From the NCBI GenBank assembly GCA_041672465.1, contig JBAYZO010000068.1, positions 1 through 7,830 on the forward strand: a stretch of 7,830 bases of DNA, in the 5' to 3' direction. Within the stretch, counting starts at the first letter, position 1, and the number at the start of each line of letters is the position of its first letter. The translations under genes and the position numbers were made by a program. Of the stretch, positions 1 to 5,401 are shown in pieces. The notes beneath the pieces are model-generated. The model saw only the letters and a list, made by a program, of their open reading frames with translations. It was not told the DNA's origin and searched no databases. The DNA is from UBA1206 sp041672465 (GTDB lineage Bacteria; Bacillota; Clostridia; Oscillospirales; CAG-382).

Positions 1-522
1 GCCAAAATGGAAGAAATCACATTGTTTAACCCACTCAGTCGCCTCCACAAGGGACTTTTCCCCATCGTCTAACACAATGTCCTTGTCGTATTGGAAGTGG
101 TCGTTGTGGGCGATAATGCATCGGGCTTCATGATTCGTATATTTATTTATAGCCCTCATAAGTGCCGTCGGTTGCCCAGCAATATTGAAGTCACTAATAA
201 TTGCAATTTTCATTGTTAATCCTTTTTTTGGTATTCCGCCGGTCATCTCAACCCAACGCTTCATCATATTTGTTGTTGTAAGTTCTGATATAATGGTATT
301 GCTATATTTACCACTGGTTGTTTTTGCCCACACTTCAATCACACACCACCCGATAATTTTATTTGGTATATGCCGAACAATCCAATAACAAATTTTATCA
401 TCCATCCGGTAATCCCAAAACCCAATCATAGCAAGTACAATCTTTGAAGCCCACTTTGGCAAATACCGGATTGCAAACAAATAAATCTTATCATTCTTAT
501 TTTTTGCTTTTGTAAAATTCAT
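1..522 (-). CDS. Fused open frame: small phage protein plus glycosyltransferase-like N-terminus (partial)
   Basis: This frame is open for 174 codons from an ATG at 522 and runs off the left edge. Residues 1-103 are rich in Trp, Ile and Lys and contain 'WAKTTSGKYSNTIISELTT', which resembles a small conserved phage protein family of unknown role. From the internal ATG at 213 (residue 104) the sequence changes character: MKIAIISDF...AGQPTALMRAIN with an Ala/His-rich continuation looks like the first Rossmann strand and helix of a GT-B glycosyltransferase. Only about 70 residues of that part are visible, so the enzyme call is tentative. The internal ATG has its own AAGGA site six bases upstream, and the junction contains a run of seven A. 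Two originally separate genes joined in frame is therefore plausible. The ATG at 522 follows an AAAGG site and lies 10 nt after the dehydrogenase-like gene. The neighbouring sugar dehydrogenase supports a glycan role. Confidence 0.6.
   Translation of the reverse strand, partial: MNFTKAKNKNDKIYLFAIRYLPKWASKIVLAMIGFWDYRMDDKICYWIVRHIPNKIIGWCVIEVWAKTTSGKYSNTIISELTTTNMMKRWVEMTGGIPKKGLTMKIAIISDFNIAGQPTALMRAINKYTNHEARCIIAHNDHFQYDKDIVLDDGEKSLVEATEWVKQCDFFHFG
214..229 (-). promoter_or_regulatory. Internal ribosome binding site at the fusion junction
   Basis: On the minus strand a run of seven A leads into AAGGA (220-224), then six bases, then the ATG at 213. The spacing is ideal for initiation of the glycosyltransferase-like part on its own. 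If the A run were one base shorter, the upstream frame would terminate at a TAA just before this ATG. Confidence 0.5.
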
Positions 523-532
523 TTCATCGCCT

Positions 533-1273
533 TTATTGTTTTTTAAATGAATCGGTAAGAGCAAGGAGGTTGTTGACTTTTTCAATATAATTAAGCAACC
601 CGCATTCCGGCTTCTGTTTCTGTAAAAGCTTTATGTTCGGCAATACGCAATGTCCACCAATAGGCCCTTCTGGTGGATCAAGCACATACCGGTTCAAATC
701 ATTAAGGCCCATATCATTATTTAGAGCATTATAATCTCGATCATATTCTTTAACAAGATTGTATCCCATACCGATTTCATCACAAACGGCCTTGGAATAT
801 CTGGCAAACTCAATACACAAACCATAATAAGTTGTCGACCGTAATTTAAGAAACTCAGTTATTTCAGGACGATCAACAATTACAAGATCAAACCCTGCAT
901 CATACAGGAATTCAATTATTCTTGCATCTGTACCTCCAACCCAGCGCTTATGTTTATTGATATAGCTTGCCATATCAGAGTGGTTGCCCTCTATCGGTGA
1001 ATGAACAGCGCCAAGCATTGTTGAAGTACCAACAGGGACACTTGAAAAAATAAGAGTGTGTTTTGCATGAAAGATTCTTTGATACTGTGAAACAATTTCT
1101 TCAAACAACGGCCCGTAAGGAATTGCAACCATCATAACATCAGTTGTATCAGTTGCAAATTCATCGACAACCAAATTCATTTTCGGATCATGTATTTCAA
1201 TCTCACAAGTATCTTTCAACACTTCATAAATCGCTTTGCCAACCTCGCCGTATCCGATTAAAATATGCCGCAT
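533..1273 (-). CDS. Short UDP-glucose/GDP-mannose dehydrogenase-like protein
   Basis: A 246-residue protein resembling the NAD-binding and central parts of nucleotide-sugar 6-dehydrogenases, which oxidise UDP- or GDP-sugars to uronic acids with NAD+. The N-terminus has a Rossmann dinucleotide loop, GYGEVG (7-12). A middle motif EITEFLKLRST contains Lys143, in the place of the family's conserved active-site Lys. 'GPIGGHC' places Cys209 like the family's catalytic Cys in GGxC. Normal enzymes have roughly 400 residues or more and end in a second Rossmann domain that binds the sugar nucleotide; that domain is missing here. The protein may be a specialised phage oxidoreductase or may have lost sugar-nucleotide specificity. 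Start: the ATG at 1273 follows GGGGG at good spacing. A glycosyltransferase-like frame follows 10 nt downstream. The substrate cannot be read from the sequence. Confidence 0.75.
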   Translation of the reverse strand: MRHILIGYGEVGKAIYEVLKDTCEIEIHDPKMNLVVDEFATDTTDVMMVAIPYGPLFEEIVSQYQRIFHAKHTLIFSSVPVGTSTMLGAVHSPIEGNHSDMASYINKHKRWVGGTDARIIEFLYDAGFDLVIVDRPEITEFLKLRSTTYYGLCIEFARYSKAVCDEIGMGYNLVKEYDRDYNALNNDMGLNDLNRYVLDPPEGPIGGHCVLPNIKLLQKQKPECGLLNYIEKVNNLLALTDSFKKQ

Positions 1274-1285
1274 GTTATCCCCCAG

Positions 1286-1504
1286 TTAATTTATTTGTTT
1301 ATAATTTTCAGGTTGATCAACCTTAACAAGCATCGCAATGCTTTCAAAAATAGGCTTACCATTTTTTGTACGATCAACATTAACAACATCCAATGCCATA
1401 AATAATAATTGCCTTGCTTGAAAAACTGCTTCATTAGCAAGCCGACTTGTAGCTATTTCTTCCTGCAATTCTTTATAATTATCCAAATTGAATAAACTAT
1501 CCAT
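1286..1504 (-). CDS. Small hypothetical protein, 72 aa
   Basis: I do not recognise this protein. It is 72 residues, mostly predicted helix (YKELQEEIATSRLANEAVFQARQLL), with no Cys, signal peptide or membrane segment. Its ATG overlaps the stop of the preceding gene as TAATG, the usual arrangement for translational coupling, and a GAGG lies about ten bases upstream inside the preceding gene. It ends 12 nt before the dehydrogenase-like gene. It is probably real because of the coupling and the unbroken operon layout. Function unknown. Confidence 0.7.
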   Translation of the reverse strand: MDSLFNLDNYKELQEEIATSRLANEAVFQARQLLFMALDVVNVDRTKNGKPIFESIAMLVKVDQPENYKQIN

Positions 1505-1782
1505 TAATTCACAAGCCTCATTTGTTCAATAGAAGGTTTATCCCCAGCAACATAAATCTTTTTGCCTTCAATCTTTTTCAACATATCACCAAGAAATATC
1601 ATAAGCATATTCATTGTAGTGTTTTCATCATGTTCATAGAAAGCCTTTGCAAAACGCTTTCTTGTATCTTCATCGGCAAGTTTACCACCGCAACAAGAAA
1701 AATCAGGACAACACTCATCCCGTTCATCGTTGTGAACCGATTTGCCTTGCACCCATAATTCCAACTGTTCATCAGGTTTCAT
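1504..1782 (-). CDS. Small phage protein with CCPDFSCC cysteine cluster
   Basis: A 92-residue protein. The N-terminal stretch 'ELWVQGKSVHNDERDECCPDFSCC' (about residues 8-31) holds two Cys pairs separated by four residues, followed by an acidic helical region with 'MNMLMIFLGDML'. From memory this W-x-G-x-x-V-H...CCPDFSCC layout recurs in small phage and bacterial proteins of unknown function. The Cys pairs could bind a metal or form disulfides, but no function is established that I know of. Start: the ATG at 1782 follows AAAGGGA at about five bases and overlaps the end of the DUF1382-like gene by 11 nt. Its own stop overlaps the next ATG. Confidence 0.8.
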   Translation of the reverse strand: MKPDEQLELWVQGKSVHNDERDECCPDFSCCGGKLADEDTRKRFAKAFYEHDENTTMNMLMIFLGDMLKKIEGKKIYVAGDKPSIEQMRLVN

Positions 1783-1948
1783 CTGATTCCCTTTCCATTT
1801 TATTTAATTTGGCTTTTAAAATGGCAACGTTCATTTCAAAATCAGTGTCATTTAAAACAGGAATCGGAACAAAACGAATGCCGGCCTTTTTTAATGCATC
1901 CACCATTTCAAGACTTTTTCTCATTTGAACAGGTGTTGTCTTAATCAT
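1772..1948 (-). CDS. DUF1382-like small phage protein, 58 aa
   Basis: A 58-residue protein starting MIKTTPVQMRKSLEMVDALK and continuing AGIRFVPIPVLNDTDFEMN, with a charged helical tail. It closely matches my memory of the DUF1382 family from lambdoid phages, whose members share the pattern S/TPxxxRxSxEM...GIRFVPIPV. The role of that family is unknown to me. Start: the ATG at 1948 is preceded by AAAGGA with about eight bases of spacing, and a TATAAT-like site lies 23 nt upstream of the start. This makes it the first gene of the unit after the terminase terminator. It overlaps the next gene by 11 nt. Confidence 0.78.
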   Translation of the reverse strand: MIKTTPVQMRKSLEMVDALKKAGIRFVPIPVLNDTDFEMNVAILKAKLNKMERESDET

Positions 1949-1970
1949 TATTCAATTCCTTTCTACCTAC

Positions 1971-1979
1971 ATTATACCC
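1971..1979 (-). promoter_or_regulatory. GGGTATAAT promoter-like -10 site ahead of the small-gene unit
   Basis: On the minus strand CTTGGGTATAATG lies in the gap after the terminase terminator, 23 nt upstream of the DUF1382-like start. It contains a perfect TATAAT. No good -35 box stands 16-18 bases upstream (that position reads about TCGCTT). The same GGGTATAAT core recurs at 6926-6934 and 7727-7735. Promoter function is inferred. Confidence 0.5.
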
Positions 1980-2054
1980 AAGAAATTAATAACAAGCGAC
2001 TTTATCTTACAAGTTCATCAGAAATCTTTTTGTATGACCGTTTCCTTTTCGGTT

Positions 2055-2095
2055 AAAAAATTAATGGTCTATCATTTATTTTCATGATAGACCAT
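2055..2095 (-). terminator. Intrinsic terminator after terL
   Basis: A perfect 12-bp inverted repeat (ATGGTCTATCAT at 2064-2075 against 2084-2095) encloses an 8-nt loop. On the minus strand it is followed, after TAA, by six T (2060-2055). It starts 43 nt after the terL stop. The T tract is on the minus-strand side only, so the orientation matches the genes. The stem is AT-rich, so efficiency may be modest. Confidence 0.8.
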
Positions 2096-2138
2096 GTTTA
2101 AAAAAAAAGAAATAATTATTTTAAAAAAACTTTAAAAA

Positions 2139-4472
2139 TTACATTCCAATTACACCTACCATACCGCCATGAATAATTCTAACCGGGAATTCTTTGTGTA
2201 TATAATATCCAATAGCATCAGAATTAGAAACAATTGCTCCATTTTCCAACACAAAACAACCATAAGAAGGAACATTAATACAATAAACATCTTGTTGTTT
2301 ACCCGGTTTTACGTCTAATACTATTAAAGGTTCCGGAACAAATTCTCGAACAAAATCTTGTTGACGAATATTTATTTGCTTCAAACTCTTTTTTACAATA
2401 TTCACAAATCCTAATTTCATGGTCAATTTTTGAATGATACCGAAATGCTGTCTTACATTTTTTGGAACAAAACAAACCATTTTTTTTATTAGATAAAAAC
2501 TCTTTTTTACAATATTCACAAACATGCAAAAACTTTTTTTCATGTAATTTATCAGACATTTTTTTATAATGTTCAGAATGCCATTGTCTACCATTTTTAC
2601 TTTTATGCCATTCTTTTGCAAGTTCTCTACCGCTTTCCAACCCTCTCTTTCTTCCTTCATCAAACAATTCTGGATTTTTTGAATAATGGATTTTAACATG
2701 CTGTTTATAGGTAAGCATTTCAAGGTTTTCGATTTGATTATTTGATTTGTCACTATCTTTATGGTGGATACAAAACCCTTTTTGTATTTTTCCAAAATAA
2801 TATTCCCAAACAACCCTATGCAATCTTCCTTGTTTTGATCCGGAATAATATCCACTTTTGCATTTATAAAATATGAACCCATTAAATTTCTGTTTGGAAT
2901 CACTGATAATTTCGACTTCCAATTTATCAACTCTTGCCCCTTCAAATCTTTTGCACATTTCCACCCCCTTTTTGTTAACCACTGATGGTATGGGGTATTA
3001 CATATCACACTTCCATCATTAATAAAAGACATTACCGTATCTGCATCTTTTTGTGTTTTACCACAATTTATATACTCAACAAATGTTCCATCCCAAGTTC
3101 TAACCATACCTTTATCAGGAACCTTTTCAATAGCACACATGCCAGTATCAAGTTCAATCATTGTTCCCGCAGCAAAACACATATGGGTAAGCTTTGGACT
3201 TATCTTTTTATCGATTTCTCCACTGCCACCTTTAACACATTGCACGCCTTCAAAATCTTTTACAACATTTGGGGCCTTTATCGGATCAATCATCAACCGT
3301 ACCTTTTTATCCATTGTAAGCAATCTTGAATTTACAGCATTAACCCTATCCCGTTCTGCAGGATTTTCAGTAGGTATATTATATTCTATTCTATCGTCAC
3401 CAAAATGAGCGCCTAATCGCTTTTTGATTAAATCCCAATCAGAGCCGCCAATTTTGGCCGTTCCTCTTGCTCCACCAGTGGCATCACCATATATCTTTAT
3501 TGTTCCTTTATGGTCGCCCCAGTCGGTTACAAGCTTATTGCAAACAAGCAGTGTATTACTATTCCTTGGAATATAAACTTCACCAATAATGCCGGTTACT
3601 GATTCGCCCAACATTACAGCACCAGTTGTAAAGTCCTTAACGCCTTTTTCTTGGATTACAGCCGCCACTCCCGGTTCCACGTTAAAATCAAAACAGAAGA
3701 TCAATGGTTGATTCGGATTATATGCAATCCGAGCAAGGTTAATGTTGTCGTTATACGGATAATAAGTTTGCCCGGTAAAGTTAACAAAACTGGCTTCGTA
3801 TTCTTGCAAATAAGTTAATTCATCAAGGTCTTTTTTGGCCGCAGTAATTTCATTCGCCGGTAAAATATCAGCACTTACCCAATGGTAATAAGCCCATTCA
3901 CCTTCAGGATCCATCATTTCCGCTTGCGCCAACTTCGCAACGTCATAATAATGATTCCGGCCTTCAGGGACGCCTATAAGATCACACCAGCCATTTCTAT
4001 CGGATAGCGCCGGCCTTATATGTGCTCCCCATGCATCGGCCTTCATATTACCAAATTCATCAAGAATGCCACCATCCCATGGAGTTCCTTCAATACGTTC
4101 AGGCTTATCCATACCCAACACGCAAATAATCGCCCCGTTGATTAAATAAATGGTAAGCTCGGATTCATTGGGCGGCTTTGCCATTGCCCACTTCGGCGTC
4201 ATCCGTTTTAAATCATCCCAATAAATGCGCTTTGCCTGTTCCCGTGTTGGAGCCCCAGCAAAAAACCTTGGATCATCAAACGAAGTTCCTATCATAGCCC
4301 GTTTAATCACCTTGCGCTTAGCAAGTTCTGTTTTGCCAGAACGCCGACCCGCAGGGTTAACATGGAAACGCTTTTTTGAGTTCCACAATGCGTATTGCTT
4401 CGCATGATATTTCAAATCTGTCCATCGCGATGTTAAATGGCCCGGTGTTTCTGGTGAAATAAAATTACCCAT
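2139..4472 (-). CDS. terL: Terminase large subunit (packaging ATPase/nuclease) interrupted by an intein
   Basis: A 777-residue precursor; removal of the 319-residue intein leaves 458 residues, normal for TerL. TerL cuts concatemeric phage DNA and pumps it into the prohead. The ATPase domain shows Walker A GRRSGKT (42-48) and Walker B ILDE (136-139) with catalytic Glu139. The RNase H-like nuclease domain shows FDFNVEP with Asp262, then YGDATGGARG with Asp330. The third acidic position, in THM/SDAIGYYI, is split by the intein: THM ends at residue 431 and SDAIGYY resumes at 751. Start: the ATG at 4472 overlaps the thymidylate kinase stop as ATGGGTAA and has AGGGA upstream. No small terminase subunit or portal gene is visible. 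The nuclease is presumably inactive until splicing restores this motif (inference). Confidence 0.95.
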   Translation of the reverse strand: MGNFISPETPGHLTSRWTDLKYHAKQYALWNSKKRFHVNPAGRRSGKTELAKRKVIKRAMIGTSFDDPRFFAGAPTREQAKRIYWDDLKRMTPKWAMAKPPNESELTIYLINGAIICVLGMDKPERIEGTPWDGGILDEFGNMKADAWGAHIRPALSDRNGWCDLIGVPEGRNHYYDVAKLAQAEMMDPEGEWAYYHWVSADILPANEITAAKKDLDELTYLQEYEASFVNFTGQTYYPYNDNINLARIAYNPNQPLIFCFDFNVEPGVAAVIQEKGVKDFTTGAVMLGESVTGIIGEVYIPRNSNTLLVCNKLVTDWGDHKGTIKIYGDATGGARGTAKIGGSDWDLIKKRLGAHFGDDRIEYNIPTENPAERDRVNAVNSRLLTMDKKVRLMIDPIKAPNVVKDFEGVQCVKGGSGEIDKKISPKLTHMCFAAGTMIELDTGMCAIEKVPDKGMVRTWDGTFVEYINCGKTQKDADTVMSFINDGSVICNTPYHQWLTKRGWKCAKDLKGQELINWKSKLSVIPNRNLMGSYFINAKVDIIPDQNKEDCIGLFGNIILEKYKKGFVSTIKIVTNQIIKSKTLKCLPINSMLKSIIQKIQNCLMKEEREGWKAVENLQKNGIKVKMVDNGILNIIKKCLINYMKKSFCMFVNIVKKSFYLIKKMVCFVPKNVRQHFGIIQKLTMKLGFVNIVKKSLKQINIRQQDFVREFVPEPLIVLDVKPGKQQDVYCINVPSYGCFVLENGAIVSNSDAIGYYIHKEFPVRIIHGGMVGVIGM
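2299..2958 (-). CDS. HNH homing endonuclease with two zinc fingers, nested out of frame in the intein
   Basis: A 219-residue protein from the ATG at 2958. A GTG at 2982 would add eight residues, but the ATG sits five bases after AAGGGGG and is preferred. The frame is shifted by -1 relative to terL. Residues about 22-60 form an N-terminal strand region (GYYSGSKQGRLHRVVWEYYFG). The HNH core is CIHHKDSDKSNNQIENLEML followed by KQHVKIH: His65-His66, Asn74 and His87 fit the HNH metal/catalytic pattern. Two zinc fingers follow, each CEYCKKEF...FCSxxC (Cys147/150/164/168 and 185/188/203/207). Such enzymes cut intein- or intron-less alleles to drive homing. The gene occupies the place where in-frame intein endonucleases sit, between HINT blocks B and F, yet has its own start and stop. 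Likely target: intein-free terL near the SDAIGYY codons (inference). Confidence 0.9.
   Translation of the reverse strand: MCKRFEGARVDKLEVEIISDSKQKFNGFIFYKCKSGYYSGSKQGRLHRVVWEYYFGKIQKGFCIHHKDSDKSNNQIENLEMLTYKQHVKIHYSKNPELFDEGRKRGLESGRELAKEWHKSKNGRQWHSEHYKKMSDKLHEKKFLHVCEYCKKEFLSNKKNGLFCSKKCKTAFRYHSKIDHEIRICEYCKKEFEANKYSSTRFCSRICSGTFNSIRRKTG
2383..2522 (-). repeat. Exact 26-bp direct repeat encoding the duplicated zinc-finger core
   Basis: Identical 26-bp copies lie at 2383-2408 and 2497-2522, 114 bp (38 codons) apart and in the same frame. In the HNH frame they encode the CEYCKKEF start of each zinc finger. In the intein frame they encode FVNIVKKS twice. The nearly unaltered DNA points to a recent internal duplication or to gene conversion. 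Confidence 0.85.
2961..2970 (-). promoter_or_regulatory. Strong ribosome binding site of the nested HNH gene
   Basis: Minus-strand AAGGGGGTGG ends two bases before the ATG at 2958 and differs from AAGGAGGTGG at one base. In the intein frame the same bases encode the Lys-Arg-Gly-Trp that closes block B, so this is a translation signal inside dual-use coding DNA. It decides the start of the HNH gene. Confidence 0.75.
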
Positions 4473-5106
4473 TGGATTCCCTGTGTTTTATAATTGCATT
4501 TATAATTTCACGCTTAACTTCATCTTCGGTTTTTGCTGCATCAATAATTACAAACCGTTTTTTATCACGAGCGGCAATGCTCAAATAACCAGCCCTTACA
4601 TTCTGATGAAACAATAACTTTTCTTTTTCAAAACGGGTTTCATCTTGCGTTCTTGATCCATTATTTATTTGCTTCCATGCCCGAGCCAAACCGTCTTCTG
4701 GCCGCATATCAAAAAGCAACGTCATGTCTGGTGTAATTTTATTGATTACCAGTTTGTGAAGTTGTTCAATCAAATCAATATCAAGCCCCCTTGCAAACCC
4801 CTGATAAGCCACGGTTGCATCTGCATATCTATCGCAAATTACAACTTTGCCTTCTGCCAGTGCTGGCTTTATTAATTCGTTTATATGTTGAACCCTATCT
4901 GCCACATACAATAATAATTCCGTTGTTGAATCCATATTGCCGCTTGCCGGATTCAATACAATTGAACGGATTTGTTTCCCTATAGTGGTTCCTCCGGGCT
5001 CACGGGTCAAAACACAATACTCACCTATTGATTTAAAATAATCAACGATATGTTTAGCCTGTGTCGTCTTACCAGAACCTTCTATGCCTTCCAGTGTTAT
5101 AAACAT
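4465..5106 (-). CDS. tmk: Thymidylate kinase
   Basis: A 213-residue dTMP kinase: ATP + dTMP to ADP + dTDP, in the cytoplasm. The P-loop is GIEGSGKTT (7-15). The substrate-binding motif TREPGG lies at 34-39. CDRYADATVAYQG (91-103) carries the DR(Y) motif and the dTMP-contacting region. A lid segment with Arg lies around 142-160, and the C-terminus is helical as in cellular enzymes. The length equals the bacterial family norm, so it appears intact. The ATG at 5106 follows a GAAGG site located in the last codons of the upstream zinc-finger gene, 2 nt after that gene's stop. Its own stop overlaps the terL start by 8 nt, so the three genes are likely co-translated. It pairs functionally with the dCTP deaminase upstream. 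Confidence 0.95.
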   Translation of the reverse strand: MFITLEGIEGSGKTTQAKHIVDYFKSIGEYCVLTREPGGTTIGKQIRSIVLNPASGNMDSTTELLLYVADRVQHINELIKPALAEGKVVICDRYADATVAYQGFARGLDIDLIEQLHKLVINKITPDMTLLFDMRPEDGLARAWKQINNGSRTQDETRFEKEKLLFHQNVRAGYLSIAARDKKRFVIIDAAKTEDEVKREIINAIIKHRESNG

Positions 5107-5108
5107 AT

Positions 5109-5378
5109 TTAAAAACCTTCAAATTTAGGCAAATTATAATATTCAACCGCTGTCATTTCTTTTTTAATGATTTTATAACCGTCATCATAATCACAACATT
5201 CAAACATATCAACAACGCCTTTAAGATCAATCGTATAAAACGAATTCCCTTCTTCAGCTTCAGAAATTTTATAAACATCAATAAGGGTATTTACACAATC
5301 AACACACAATGGCCCTTGCTTAGTAAAACAACAACACTTATCGGTAATATCTTCTTTACATACAAGACACTTTTTCAT
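5109..5378 (-). CDS. Small zinc-finger-like protein, 89 aa
   Basis: I do not recognise a named family. The first 30 residues hold Cys4/Cys7 (CLVC), a run Cys15-16-17, and Cys25/Cys28 (CVDC): a treble-clef or zinc-ribbon-like layout that could bind one zinc ion. The rest is acidic, with a second Cys pair (FECCDYDDGY) and a Tyr-rich end. It may mediate DNA or protein contacts, but nothing shows a target. Start: the ATG at 5378 is preceded by AAAAGGA at good spacing, and the candidate structured RNA ends 23 nt upstream. The stop lies 2 nt before thymidylate kinase, so the two are coupled. Confidence 0.72.
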   Translation of the reverse strand: MKKCLVCKEDITDKCCCFTKQGPLCVDCVNTLIDVYKISEAEEGNSFYTIDLKGVVDMFECCDYDDGYKIIKKEMTAVEYYNLPKFEGF

Positions 5379-5401
5379 TACGATTCCTTTTTTTGTTGAT
5401 A

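Larger units (their letters stand above)
2223..3179 (-). mobile_element. Intein in TerL (HINT domain with out-of-frame insert)
   Basis: Precursor residues 432-750. Block A starts with Cys432 (CFAAGTMIELDTG). Block B is NTPYHQWLTKRGW with the Thr493-x-x-His496 pair, followed by the typical 'CAKDLKGQEL'. Blocks F/G read DVYCINVPSYGCFVLENGAIVSN, ending in Asn750 before extein Ser751. The exteins rejoin as PKLTHM-SDAIGYY, a canonical TerL motif, so both boundaries are firm. The His usual before the terminal Asn is Ser749, and the block F His is also absent, so splicing may rely on other groups. Between block B and block F, about 190-220 codons encode a Lys/Ile-rich sequence with no recognisable domain; this is the other-frame reading of the nested HNH gene. 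The intein frame has no stop there. Confidence 0.93.

Noticed and set aside
185..388. Plus-strand 67-codon hydrophobic frame
   Set aside because: It lies antisense to the continuous minus-strand frame of 522-1 and ignores the operon direction.
2299..2982. HNH reached by -1 ribosomal frameshift from the intein frame
   Set aside because: No good slippery heptamer lies in the zero frame near block B (ACA-AAA-AGG would give a poor re-pairing), while a strong ribosome site precedes the ATG at 2958. Independent initiation is simpler.
2985..3408. Plus-strand open frames across terL
   Set aside because: They are antisense shadows of the terL and intein coding sequence, with no ribosome sites and no family resemblance.
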